Notes under the pieces: model-generated | What the model was told of the DNA's origin: nothing | Database searches by the model: none | The model's input: the letters and a program-made list of their open reading frames with translations, nothing else | Shown here: positions 22,799 through 34,209 of the stretch, piece after piece | Position numbering within the stretch: position 1 is the first letter of the stretch | Layout: every line of letters begins with the position of its first letter | Program-made: the position numbers and the translations under genes | NCBI GenBank assembly: GCA_021396245.1 | Contig: WNYE01000036.1 | Span: 336,274 to 400,273, forward strand | Source of the DNA: Sporothrix humicola | Taxonomy: Eukaryota > Ascomycota > Sordariomycetes > Ophiostomatales > Ophiostomataceae | Reading direction: 5' to 3' | Length of the DNA stretch: 64,000 nucleotides

Positions 22799-25700
22799 AT
22801 GAATAACGGTCATCTGCCGGCTGGGCGGGCCGGCCACGGGGCCGGCGCAGGGCAGGGCATGGCCGACATGCCGGGTGGAGTTGGAGGAGGCAACGCCGGC
22901 CACAATGGGCACAACGGCCACAACGGACATAATGGTCACAATGGGCACGCTGGACACACTGGGCATAACGGGCACAATGGCCACAACGCACACAATGGTC
23001 ACCACGGTGGCCGCGGCGGCGGTCCTCGGCGAGGTCGCCACTACGGAAACAACTACAACAACCAGCACCACGGCGGCCACCACGGCTACAACAACCAGCA
23101 CAACCAGTACCAGCAGCAGATGTACCAGCAGTACATGCCGCCCTATGGCAACCAGCAGTTTGGCTTCCCCCCGATGCCCTACATGCCGAACCAGGTGATG
23201 CCGGGCCCCTACATGCAGTTCCAGCAACAGCAGCAGCAATATGGCCGCCCTGGTGTTCCTGGCCAATTTGCTCCTATGGGTATGCATATGCCGGCACAAC
23301 CCGGTGTCCTGCCGCCTCCGCCGCCCCAGCAGCAGCACACTCCTCTTCCTCCTCATGCTCAGATCCCACAAGGCCTGCCGCATAACATTCCGCAGCCGCA
23401 CATGTCTCCCTACACACGAAACGCCCAGAACGTGCCTCTGGTTGTCTCCACGCCGCAGGCCCAGCAGCCGCCGCCACCGCAGTTCCCCATCCACGGCATG
23501 GTCCCTCCTCCTCAACAGTCTCCTCCGGCCGGCATGGCATCATATCAGCAGCCTCCCCCAATGCCGGGATCGATGGGGATTCCCCCGTCTCTGCCTCCGC
23601 ACATCCCTATCGCTCCTCGCGGCGACGCACCACACATGAACGCTCCCGTTCCCGCGCCATACATCCCGACTGAGAACTCGACTGCCGCTCCCCTGACTTC
23701 TGACCCCACAAACATCGTCTCCACCCCGATCTCCGCCGTTTCTACTCAACAAAAGGCCCCGTCTATTGTAGATGACAGCAGCGTCGCTCCTTCCACGGAT
23801 GCGCAGCCAACCCCAACATCGGAGGCTGACCGTTCACTCCAGTCGTCGGAATACGACTTTGGCTTGGCAGCGGCGGGCTCTCCTGCGCCCTTGACGCCTG
23901 CCTCCGCTTCCCAACCCCAGAAGCGATTCAGAGCACCTGTAAGTATCCTTGAACCCTCTCGTTTTATGGTGTGACTCATAAGACTGACATGTTTGCCGTA
24001 GCTGCCATGGTTCTCGAACCCTGACGAGGCCTTCCCTGCAAGACGCACAACAGCACGCCGCAACCGGCGAAACATGGGTGGTTTCGAGAGTGTCGAGTTC
24101 ACTACGAGCCAAAATGAGACCGCCACTGTTGCTTCCACCACGGCGCCCCAGACCCCGACGCCTGTTCCTGCCACGACCTCTGCCACAACTCCTACTCCTG
24201 CTAAGGCATCTGTCACCAGCCCGACTGTGCCCGCTCTTCCTGTCCTCCCTGCTATTCCTATCCGCCCTGCTGCATCCAAGCCGACCACTGATGGCCCTGC
24301 GGCCGCAACTGAGACTGCCGAGCCTGCAAAGGATGGCGAGACTACTGCTGCTCCTGTGAATGGAGAGGCTGCCACCAACGGCGAGGCTGCTGAGGCAGCT
24401 CCTGCTCCCGCCCCCGCTCCTTCGGGTCCCAAGCTCTGGACTGGTCTGTTCTCAAAGGCTGCCGCTGCTGCCAACGCTGGCGCAAACGGTGGTGCGGCCA
24501 CCAACGGCCATGCTGCCAACGGCGCCAACGGCAGCGCTGGTGCTTTCACAAAGTCCAATGCCAACTCGCTGGTTGAGGCTGTCTCCACCTACCGCGTCGG
24601 TACCGCCGACAAGGTGGCCTTTATTGAGCCCCGCGGCCTGATCAACACGGGCAACATGTGCTACATGAACTCGGTTCTTCAGGTTCTCACCTTCTGTATC
24701 CCCTTCTACGACTTCCTCGACCAGGTTGGCCAGAAGGCAGCCTTCAGCTTCAAGAGCGAGACGCCCATGATCGACGCCATGATCATGTTCCTGCGCGAGT
24801 TCAAGGTCATTGACCGCGCCGACCCTGCCGCTCTCCAGAAGCGCCTCAAGAGCGACGACCTGGAGCGGTACGGCGAGGCTTTCACTCCCGAGTTTGTCTA
24901 CAACGCCATCAAGCAACTGCCAAGATTCTCCACCATGATTGTAAGTACCCCGCCACCGAATGGTATTTTAATATGTAAATTTGTTTGTTAACCCTTCCCA
25001 GCGTGGTCATCAACAAGATGCCGAAGAGTTCCTTGGCTTCCTGCTCGAGTCTCTCAACGACGAATGTGCCAAGGTTATGCAAGATACGGCCAACGCTGCC
25101 ACCAATGGCTCGTCGCCCACGTCTGCACAGGCTACTCCGGCTCTTTCTGTCGTCTCCGAGAATGCCGACGCTTCGGGTGGTTGGCTCGAGGTCGGTCCTC
25201 GCCAGCGGGCCGCTGAGACGCGGTCATCTGGCCACGCCCTGACTTCGCCCATCAACAGCATCTTTAGCGGTCTCCTGCGCTCGGAGCTGCGTGTCCCCGG
25301 TCGCAAGGACTCGGTCACTCTCGAGCCTTACCAGTCCCTGCAGCTGCACATTGACTCGCCCGAGGTCCGCAACATTGTCGATGCCCTGCGCAACCTCACG
25401 AACCCGGAGACGCTGCATGCCGACTTCAAGTCGCCGCAGGGCAAGGACGTGAGCGCCACGAAGCAGGTGTTTATTGAGGACCTCCCGCCCGTCCTGATCC
25501 TGCATCTCAAGCGTTTCCAATTCGACTGGCAGGGCAATGGCACCGTCAAGATCTGGAAGAAGATTGGCTACCCGCTGGAGCTCGAGATCCCGCGCGAAAT
25601 CTTCAGCCGCCGCAAGCGCAACACCTTCATTTCCGAGCCCCTGCCCAAGTACCGCCTCAACGCTGTCGTCTACCACCACGGCAAGCAGGCCAGCGGCGGC

Positions 25701-26087
25701 CACTACACAGTAGACGCTCTGCGCGAGGACGGTCGTGAGTGGATCCGTTTGGATGACACAGTCATCCGCCGCATCCGCCGTGAGGAGGTTGCCCAGGCCG
25801 GTGCCGAGGAGACTGGCACTGGCCGTGCTTCTACCCCGACTACCGCCACCGGCTCCTCTTCTGCCGCCAAGCCTTCAACGCCTGCCGGCAACGCCAACCG
25901 CTTTGCCGGTATGGGCGAGGAGGAGGCGGGCGAGAGCGACAACGACTGGAGCGCGCCCGTCAACGGCAACGGCAAGAAGTGGAGCTCAGTGGCCAATGGC
26001 GCATCGAGCCCCAAGAACAAGGTGCCCAAGGAGAGCATCAAGGACAACAAGGTGGCCTACCTGCTGTTCTACCAGCGCATCAACTGA
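22799..26087 (+). CDS. UBP3: Ubiquitin carboxyl-terminal hydrolase, Ubp3/USP10 family
   Basis: Three exons: 22799-23938, 24002-24940 and 25002-26087. Intron 1 is 63 bases (ACTGAC branch) and intron 2 is 61 bases; both have GTAAGT donors. Total about 1054 residues. Residues 34-70 are a His-Asn-Gly tripeptide repeat. Residues 70-400 are Gln/Pro-rich and disordered. A Thr/Pro/Ala-rich linker precedes the USP catalytic domain (about 585-1054). The Cys box reads GLINTGNMCYMNS with Cys600. QQDAEEFLGF follows the second intron. The His box is GKQASGGHYTVDAL with His927, followed by WIRLDDTVI. In yeast, Ubp3 with Bre5 deubiquitinates COPII and ribosome-associated targets and works in ribophagy. The catalytic residues are intact, so it should be active. 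Confidence 0.93.
22898..23008 (+). repeat. 9-base-period repeat coding for a (Gly-His-Asn)n tract in Ubp3
   Basis: About twelve tandem codon triplets encode GHN or variants (GHA, GHT, AHN, GHH). The DNA copies differ at third positions (GGCCACAAT, GGGCACAAC, GGACATAAT and so on), so the protein repeat is older than a fresh microsatellite or is held by selection. Confidence 0.85.
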
Positions 26088-27294
26088 GCGGCTCTCTTTC
26101 AATGGGGATGAGGAGGTGAAGAAGTGAAGACGTGAAGGCGGCAGCAGCGACGCTGCAGAGTTTGAGGAAGAAAGCATTATTACCCGAAGCGCGCATATCT
26201 CAGCGAGTCCATTTTTCAGGTCACAAAAGTCACAACACTACATATTGTACATATTACTGTATGACAGACACACGGACGATATTTTATGCAACCTAACCAA
26301 ACCCTCTACCTTTCACCTCATTTTTTTTTGGGAGAGGCACAGCCGACAACAACAACATCAACTACACACACCACGCCCGCTGCGGGATCTAGCTCAACCT
26401 CCAAAAACCGAAACCGAAACCAACCATTTTACGACGGACGAGGCGTACGGCCGACATACTATTTGTTACTTTTTTACTACCTGGTGGCGATTGTGTTGCC
26501 AACAAAACTTGTTTAAATAGACAAGGAAGCGGGGAAGTATGAGGGAGGGAAAAAGAAGAGAACGATGAAGAAGAGAGATACCAGGTGTTGATGGCGAGAC
26601 AATAAAGGCAAGGGACGAGATGTTGTTTGTGTCTTGTTCTTTTATTTATGTAGCTGGAGTGTTGTATGGAAGGGTGAAAAAGGTGGAAAGATGAGAAGTT
26701 GTTCATTTCTTGGTCTTCCTTTGCGGGAAGGCTCGTAAAGCTGGCGTTCCTTTAGTGAAACTAGCTGTGCATGTCTCTATAGACAAATACTACCAATTTA
26801 ATAATTTAATAATGTATTGTGTGTGCCATATTTGAGTAAGTGACTGAAACAATTGTGGCCCTGTCGAATGTGTATGAATGGTGAATGAGAATGAGTTCTT
26901 GCTATTGTCGGTTGTAGTGGTGTCATCACGTGACTAGAACAGCGCGTTGCGTCGCGGTTGGAGCTTTGGTTGGAGGTGGGCAAGAGCTAAGCTTTTTTCC
27001 CTTTTGCTCGCAAGGCAGGAAGGACCCCAGCAACAAAAATAACAACGGTCCAAACAAAGACCAAAGGTCAAAAAGACGGACAACAACATCAGCTTTGACC
27101 GTTGAAGCTGTTGTCTATTTGCGAACAACTCAATTGCGACAAACCGAAGATTTGACGACCATTTTGATCGTTTTCATTGCTGACCGACTGCATCACAACA
27201 AACCCCTTCGCTCGCCAGTTTTGGCATCAACATTTGGCCCTCCCCGACTTCGATTTCCACTTCGACCGATTCGTCACCAATTCCGACAGCGACA
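26088..27294. promoter_or_regulatory. Ubp3 3' flank and Nup85 promoter
   Basis: 1.2 kb without a gene. The first half is probably 3' UTR. A perfect palindrome TCACGTGA, an E-box for bHLH factors such as Cbf1, lies at 26926-26933, about 360 bases before the Nup85 start. The leader near 27200-27294 is CA/CT-rich. Confidence 0.5.
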
Positions 27295-30200
27295 ATGCCT
27301 AACAGGTTCGCTGTCCCCGATGACGAGGAGGAGGACGACTTCTCATCGCCGGCCACCCCTCGCGGTTTCGGTGCGGGAACTGGCGGCGGCGGTCGCGGCA
27401 ACCTCTTCCGCTTCGACGGCAACGCCACTTCGTCGACAACGCCTGGCGGTCTGCCGCCGCCCTCGTCTGCCGGCAGCTTCACACCAGCGGGCGTGCCCTC
27501 GGCCTCGTATCTGGGTAGCTCCATGATGCGCGGCGTGACGGGCACGGCCAAGTCGGCAACAGGGACAGGATCGCCCGCATTGACGTCGACGTCACGCAAG
27601 ATTTTTGGCGGCGCCGGCAGCTCGAATTCGCCGCTCGGAAGATCAATCCAGGGCAGCAAGCCGACATTTGGCCCTGGCTCGACACGGCAGCCGTCGCGGC
27701 TGAGCCAGGTGATGGCCGACGACGACGAGGATGAGGAGGAGGAGGAAGACGAAGAAGAAGAAGAGGGGGAGGAGGAGGATGAAGAAGAGGAAGATGAAGA
27801 GGATGAGGAAGACGAGGACGCCGAGGGCGAAGAGGACGACGAGGCATATTACAAGCCACGAATGGCGCAAAAGATGCCTGCAAACCGTGCCCGCCAGACA
27901 ACCTATGAAGACGAGGAAGAGGACGAAGAGGAAGATGAAGAGGACGAGGAGGAGTACAGCGAAGAAGACGACGAAGACAGAACCGGCAACGACCCGTGGC
28001 TCGACCTCGCACAAAGCGCCGTCCGTGAGCGTGCTTCCCTGCAAGGACGGTCGCCGTGGATGCCGGCCGAGGACGACGAGATTATCAGCGAAAACGGCGG
28101 CGAAGTGGCCATGGGGGGCACCGGCGGTGTTAACAACAGCGACCTGCTCACATTTGCCACGCCGGCCATCAATGACCGCATCCGCAAAGAGGCCGAAGAC
28201 ATTTTCCGCGCGTCGGCAGCCCGCAGCGGTGGTGCAGGACTTGATGCGACCCGTAGCCCCCGCGAGATCAAGTACGGATCAATTGCCAAGAGCATGTACG
28301 GCCAGATGGGGTATGCCGAGCTGGTCGAGGCACCCGAACTCATCCGCCAGACCGAGGTGCAGATCAGCCAGCTGTACAGCCAGGGTGTGGGCGCCGAAGA
28401 CGACCCTGCGCGTCTGGACCAGGCTCTGGCCGATGCGTCGGCACAGCTCGTGGCTCTGTGGCAGGCCTATGTGGATAGCATTCCCGAGGAGGCCCGTGGC
28501 TCCGGCCAAAACGACGAAGAGCAGCTGGCGAGCATCGGACCCGGCCCCAACGCGAGCGCCTTTGAGAACGCAGCGTACGTGAGCACACTGGCCCTGCAGT
28601 TGCACCATACACGCTCTGCCGGCAATGCTGAGACGGGCGCTCCACCCACCCCCGAGCCGCTCACCGAAACCCTGTTCCGCTGGATGGCCGACTATCACAA
28701 CGTCTACCCGGAGCAGGTCAACGACGTGCTGCGGTTCCAGCCGAGCCCGGCGTCCCACGGCATGTTCTGGCAGACCGTCTTTGTCAGCCTTCTCCAAGGC
28801 CGTGTTGAGGACGCTATTGAGCTGCTGAGATCGGGCGGTTTCGAGCAGGTGCGTCGTGCCGGTGTTCAAGCTTACTCGGGCCGCGCACTGTCAAACGTGG
28901 AGCGTGCCGTCCAAGAAACGATTGGCATGCTTGACACGTGCCCCGGCAAGTTTGGCAGCTGGGACGTTTGGAACAACGAGTGGACGCTGTTCCGCATCCG
29001 TGCCAAGGGCGCACTCGACCACTTGCGGCGGTTTGCCGAGGGAGGACGCACCGGTGGACAGCAGGGGTACGACGATGATGCTGAGGGTGAGGACGAGTTT
29101 AGCGAGTCGTACCGTGGCGGACGCCAGTCGATGGCCGGCATGGCGCGCAAGGCCGAGAGCCAAGTGCCGTGGGACATCTACGAGAACCTCAACATTGTCT
29201 TTGACATTGCCCTCGGCTCACGCGAGCGGATCTTGGGCGTCTCCCAGGACTGGTGCGAGGCGACGTTGGGTCTGTTTGGCTGGTGGGACGAGACCAAGGT
29301 GACGCCGACGCCGCACGCCGCCAACTTTGGCAGTGCCAGCCGCCACGGCCAGTCCATGTCCATGACCATGTCGATGCGTGGCAATCTTCCTGGCGGTGGA
29401 CCAGACGGTGCTTCGTCGACTTTCGAAGGCTATTTGGACCGCCTGACGCGCTCGTTCCGCGCCACAACCGACTACGGCCTTGAGATCAACACAAACAGCC
29501 CGCTTGAGGTTGCTCTGGCCTGTGTGTTCGAGGACAACCCGCGCGGTCTTTTGGGCCTCATTCGGTCTTGGTCGCTTCCCGTGGCATCAGCCGTTGTTGA
29601 GATAGCATCTCTGGGCGGCTGGCTGCCCACGCAGTCGTCGACTTCCGCTCTGGCTACGGCACTGGGCGGTCTTGACATGGAAGATCTCGAAGTGCTCGGT
29701 GTCGACCCGACAGACCCCGACGAGGCAGACGGCTTCAAGGACAACACGCTCACCCAGTATGCTCAAGCCCTTATCAACGACTCGGAGCTGAAGCTGAGCG
29801 AGGAGGCTCGTGTGGGTGGCGATGAAGAGGGGCCCTCGTCGCCTGCTAACATGGACGGCTGGGAGCTGGCCATCCACGTGCTCGGCCGCATGAACTCACC
29901 CGAACGCGCCGAAGAGACCATTGGTGAGCTCGTCCGCACTCTCCTCAGCCGGCTAGACGTCGACTCGGGTGTCACCGTCGACAAGATTTGGCGCCTGTTG
30001 AGCGATCTCGGCATGTCCTCGTATGCCGAAGAGACCGCCGAGCATTACGGTGACCTGCTCGCCAACGAGTCTTACCGCTTCGGTGAGGCCGTCTGGTACT
30101 TTGCCATTGCCCACCGCCCGGCCAAGGTCCGCGAGGTCATGAATCTCATCATGGCCTACTCGCTCGTCCAGTCTGCCGCCTACCCGGCCGAGTCCGACCT

Positions 30201-31098
30201 TGATGATTATTTGAGACGGCTGCTTTTTGAACGGAAGGCGTCCCTCGAGCAACTGGCGCGTCGTGACCTCACGGCCGCCGAGATTTTGGGCCGACTGCTC
30301 AGTGGTTACGCCACGCTGCGACACTTTTACAATGTGCGCGACGACCCCTCCACCGATATCTCGCCTGTCCGGCGGCGCACAGCAGCGGCAGCAGCGCTCA
30401 CGGCCGTCATTTCCAGCGCCGACGACAACATCCGGGGCGGCCTCTACGATCCTCTGCGCGACGCTGTCGTCGCCGAAGACTTTTTGCTGGCCCTGCTTGG
30501 TGAAGCTCTCGTGTTTACCGAGGCGGCACCCGTAACAACGTCATCCTCGCCCGGCGTCACGGCCACCTCTGCCGGCCAAGTCACCGCGCCACTCGTCGTT
30601 GCTGCCGAGACCGTCGACGTGCTTCTCAAGGCGGTCGAAGACCTGCAGACCCTCGTCGGCTCGCGCGTCTTTGCCTCCTGCGACGAGTTCTTCCAGGTTG
30701 TCCTGGCCAGTGTGCCTGGCGGTCTCAAAGGATCAACGCCCGCCGACCTTCTCAGGAAAACGACCAGCAACCTGTCGGCAGCATCGGGCGCGTCAGGCGC
30801 TTCGTCGTCTTTCTTGCTCACAGGCAGCTCCATGCTCGCCAGCCAGCTGCACCGCAGCATGTCGGGCGCGAAAGTGGGTGCACCGGGAGCCCCCAACTCT
30901 TCGGCCGTCATCCACCGCGGCTGGGACTGGCGCAGCGGTCTGCCCGCCAACACTACGGCCGCCGATATTCTGCAGCGCGTGCGGCTGGGCCTGAGCAAAG
31001 CCCTGGCGCGCCTTTGGGTCGCCGAGGCGAACGAGATGGTCGGGCTGCCCGTCATCAACAGCAACGGCAGCTCCTCGATTCTGCTGGGACGGTCATAG
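27295..31098 (+). CDS. NUP85: Nuclear pore scaffold protein Nup85 (Y-complex)
   Basis: Single exon, about 1267 residues, with the ATG in context gacaATGcc. Residues 1-140 are Gly/Ser/Thr-rich and disordered. Two Glu/Asp runs at about 142-185 and 205-230 contain almost only acidic residues. From about 300 to the end the protein is alpha-helical without catalytic motifs and matches the fungal Nup85 type; recognisable stretches include RWMADYHNVYPEQVND, GMFWQTVFVSLLQG, PWDIYENLNIVFDIA and LARRDLTAAEILGRL. Nup85 belongs to the ancestral coatomer element proteins and sits in the Y-shaped outer ring of the pore. It is longer than yeast Nup85, mostly through the disordered acidic N-terminus. The family call rests on recall of sequence pattern, not on a search. 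Confidence 0.82.
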   Translation: MPNRFAVPDDEEEDDFSSPATPRGFGAGTGGGGRGNLFRFDGNATSSTTPGGLPPPSSAGSFTPAGVPSASYLGSSMMRGVTGTAKSATGTGSPALTSTSRKIFGGAGSSNSPLGRSIQGSKPTFGPGSTRQPSRLSQVMADDDEDEEEEEDEEEEEGEEEDEEEEDEEDEEDEDAEGEEDDEAYYKPRMAQKMPANRARQTTYEDEEEDEEEDEEDEEEYSEEDDEDRTGNDPWLDLAQSAVRERASLQGRSPWMPAEDDEIISENGGEVAMGGTGGVNNSDLLTFATPAINDRIRKEAEDIFRASAARSGGAGLDATRSPREIKYGSIAKSMYGQMGYAELVEAPELIRQTEVQISQLYSQGVGAEDDPARLDQALADASAQLVALWQAYVDSIPEEARGSGQNDEEQLASIGPGPNASAFENAAYVSTLALQLHHTRSAGNAETGAPPTPEPLTETLFRWMADYHNVYPEQVNDVLRFQPSPASHGMFWQTVFVSLLQGRVEDAIELLRSGGFEQVRRAGVQAYSGRALSNVERAVQETIGMLDTCPGKFGSWDVWNNEWTLFRIRAKGALDHLRRFAEGGRTGGQQGYDDDAEGEDEFSESYRGGRQSMAGMARKAESQVPWDIYENLNIVFDIALGSRERILGVSQDWCEATLGLFGWWDETKVTPTPHAANFGSASRHGQSMSMTMSMRGNLPGGGPDGASSTFEGYLDRLTRSFRATTDYGLEINTNSPLEVALACVFEDNPRGLLGLIRSWSLPVASAVVEIASLGGWLPTQSSTSALATALGGLDMEDLEVLGVDPTDPDEADGFKDNTLTQYAQALINDSELKLSEEARVGGDEEGPSSPANMDGWELAIHVLGRMNSPERAEETIGELVRTLLSRLDVDSGVTVDKIWRLLSDLGMSSYAEETAEHYGDLLANESYRFGEAVWYFAIAHRPAKVREVMNLIMAYSLVQSAAYPAESDLDDYLRRLLFERKASLEQLARRDLTAAEILGRLLSGYATLRHFYNVRDDPSTDISPVRRRTAAAAALTAVISSADDNIRGGLYDPLRDAVVAEDFLLALLGEALVFTEAAPVTTSSSPGVTATSAGQVTAPLVVAAETVDVLLKAVEDLQTLVGSRVFASCDEFFQVVLASVPGGLKGSTPADLLRKTTSNLSAASGASGASSSFLLTGSSMLASQLHRSMSGAKVGAPGAPNSSAVIHRGWDWRSGLPANTTAADILQRVRLGLSKALARLWVAEANEMVGLPVINSNGSSSILLGRS

Positions 31099-32106
31099 GG
31101 GAACCGTCGTCAGAGGCAGGGCGAGATCAAAGTTAAAGAAAGAACTTTCAAGGTTCCGCGGATGCGCCGAAAGCGGCCGTCGACCGAGCTAGAAGATATC
31201 GAAGAGGCTGGGAGTGAGAAGGAGGCGAGACTGGACGAAGGTGAAGGGGTGGTTGAGGACTCACTCTTGGACGTACAACCCCCGGAGAATATCATTTTGG
31301 TCGACTTGTAATTATAGAATCTACGCTGATAGTTTTGTTCATTTTTCTTTTTCATTTGTTTGTCCTATTTCCAATTTACTATTACAAGTCGGCGAAGCCG
31401 ACATCCCAAATACTCTTCTGGCCTAATTCACAATGTGTTAAAGATGGTTCTTGTATGTCGTACTTCATATGTATTTAGTCCGCACTCTAGAGACTACATT
31501 AGGTTTTGAAATTGTCGAATGAAGGTCAATTTACTTTATTCTAAAGTAGAATTAGCTTTCTCCATGCCACGCGAGTCTGTCAACAAAGCGGCTAATGTCA
31601 ATTTCAGCTGTAGTTGCAAGTTGGATTTGTTTACATGCCCCTATTCAGCTCCTTCCATTTATGTAACCCGCCCCCTTTATTAGTCATCCTATCGACTGCG
31701 TTTTCCATAATTGGCAATTCAATACGTCGTACTCCGTACTTGTTCCTCTCTCGTAGAATTTCAAGTCGAGTGCTCATTTTGTTCGTAATATTGCATGGTA
31801 ATGTCAAGTTCGTGCTACTCCACTGGCGAAATCATTGTTTTACACGCGACCTTACACTTCGACCAGCATATTCAAAGTAGCACATCGTTTCTATCTTCAT
31901 TTCTGGCATTGAAAGATCCATCGTATTAAATTTCTTTCTGCTCGTTACTTTTTCAAGGAAATAAATATCAAGTAAATAAGAAAAAGGCTCGCTAGGTACA
32001 GGTATATCCAGCAAACGCCTTTTCCAACAAGAAGCGAAAACACAACCAACTATCCTAGAACACAAAGAGGCACGCGGCACATGGAGTCGAGAAGATACCA
32101 TTGGGC
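31099..32106. other. Convergent intergenic region
   Basis: The 3' ends of Nup85 (+) and the transporter (-) face each other. The region is AT-rich with likely polyadenylation signals. One copy of TACTCCGTA is at 31730-31738. No gene is seen. Confidence 0.5.
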
Positions 32107-34209
32107 TTACGCCTTGGTCTCCCTGGTCTCGGGGGTGCTGGGAGCGGGCTGAGCGGGCTGGGCAGCCGGGGCGACGGCGGCGTCGGCGTCGGCCTGCTGG
32201 GCAGCGAGCATACCGTTCTCCTCGAGCAAGTTCTGGTTGTCGCTGTGAGGGGTTAGCAGATGTACAAAAGAAGGAGAAACGAACGGAGCGAGGACAAAAA
32301 AGGAAACAAAAACATACTTGAGCTGCTGGTTGGGCAGAAAGTAAACAATGATGAAGCTGGGAGCGATAATGACAATGGCGGCAATGAAAAAGTACGAGGT
32401 GACCTGGTTGTAGGCGTTGGCGATGCCCGTGCGGACGGGAGTGCCCCACTCGGGAATGCCGGTGTCGATCGAGTTGATAACGTTGCTGATGAGTTCGGGG
32501 GTGGCGAGGTCGCCGAGGTACTTGCGGAGCTCGTTGGGGAAGGTGCTGGTGTAGATGGCGCCGCTGATGGCACTGCCGACACTGGAGCCAAGCATACCAA
32601 TGGTGACAATGAGGGCAACGGCCTGGGCGGTCTCCTTGTGGGGCACGTTGATGGTGGCGGCAATGTAGCCACCTGTCTGGACGATACCGTCACCGAGACC
32701 CTGCAGAATCTGGACGACAATCAGCTCGCCGAGCGAGGGGTGCTGCGTCCGGATGCGGAACATGACACCGTAGCCGATGAGGCGGATAACAAGGCCGAGC
32801 AGCAGCCACCACTTGAAGGAGCGGGTCTTCCACATGACGAAACCGAAAGCAATACCGGAGAAGAAGGTGAAGACACCGTTGATGTAGCTCAGATCCGTAG
32901 CCTGGACAACGTTGAGGTTCTGCGCAACAATGGCCCAGTTGTACAAGTAGCTGTGGCTGGCGGCGGCGGCCATGTAGTCGGTAAAGTAGAGCAGGAAAGC
33001 CAGGCCAATGGCGCGGTGACGGACGTAGCGGAGCGGGAAGATGGGGTGCGTGGCGACAAAGTGCTCGTACAGAGGGAAGCCAGCGAGCAGAGCAACACCG
33101 CCGATAACAATAAGAGCAATGACCCACGGCGTCTTGTAGCCCTGGGCCTGGATACCAGCAAGCGACAGCGGAATCAGGATGAAAGCGAGCGAGATAATCA
33201 TGATCAGCAGACCGCCGAGATCAATGTTGGAAGCCAGGTTGTAGGGCGTGATCTTGGGCTTGGCAGCAACGGCACCGGCAGCAGCGACAGTGGCAACGGC
33301 CTCGTCGTCGACAGCGGTGGAGTTGGCGTTGCCAGTAACAACCGAGGCGTCCGTGAGGGCAGCCTCGATCTTCTTGGCGCGGCGAGCAAAGATGAAAGTA
33401 ACGGCAATGATGGGGATCATGGCAAAGGGGAAAATAATGCCAATGATACCGACACCCCATCTCCAGCCAACACCGCCGGGCGAGACAACGCTGTTGATAA
33501 TCTCGGCGGCAACCCAGGGCAGCACCAGGTAGGGGAAGAACTGGAAGTTGACACCGAAACCACGCTGGCGGGAGGTGGTGGTATCGGCAATGATGATGGT
33601 GTTGATCGAGTTGATGCCCGTGAGGCCGACAGCGCGCAGAATGGTACCCGCAGCGAAAGCCGAGAAACCATTTCCAGCCGAGGCCAGGATGTAGCCGACA
33701 ACGACAAAGAGCGTGCACACGGGGTACATCTCGCCACGACCAAAGATATCAGACAGCTTGGCCCAGATGGGCTTGGTCAGCGAAAAAGACAGGTTGGTCG
33801 CGACAGCCAAGGCCGACGACGACGCGATGGCGTTGAACTCGGACAGCGCGTAGACATAATACGTCGCGAAAGTCGTGTTGTCGAGTTCGCTAGACTGTTA
33901 GTATGCTTGATAAAAATTGTATATCGCCAGGTGCACTCACTATATAACCATCGCCAAACCAATGACGCTGTAGAGCAAGATCTTGCCGTGCTTGCCCCAG
34001 ATCTTCTGGATGATTTCGATACGCTGGGCACCGAGGTCGCCCAGCTGGGCTTCGGCCACAACGCCCTTCTGGATGCTCATGGCGTCCGTATCGACGCGAG
34101 CAGAGGTGATCTCGTCGGCCGTCTTGTTGTCGCCGGAGGGCGAAAGCTCAGAGATGTCCGCAGGCCGCATAGCTGCAGGCTCGGGGCGGGCTTCCGCTTC
34201 GAAAGCCAT
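32107..34209 (-). CDS. MFS siderophore-iron transporter (SIT/MirB family)
   Basis: Three exons: 34209-33941, 33889-32318 and 32242-32107. Intron 1 is 51 bases (ACTAAC branch). Intron 2 is 75 bases (GTATGT donor, GCTAAC branch) and stays in frame if unspliced. The protein is about 658 residues. A charged cytosolic N-terminus is followed by about fourteen hydrophobic segments, starting GKILLYSVIGLAMVIYELD. The stretch KPIWAKLSDIFGRGE is the MFS loop 2-3 signature in the form typical of siderophore transporters, and LRAVGLTGINSI follows. The C-terminal tail is Ala/Pro-rich. Members import ferric siderophores by proton symport at the plasma or vesicle membrane. No siderophore NRPS lies nearby, so this may take up foreign siderophores. 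I found no exact ATCWGATAA iron-GATA site directly upstream. Confidence 0.85.
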
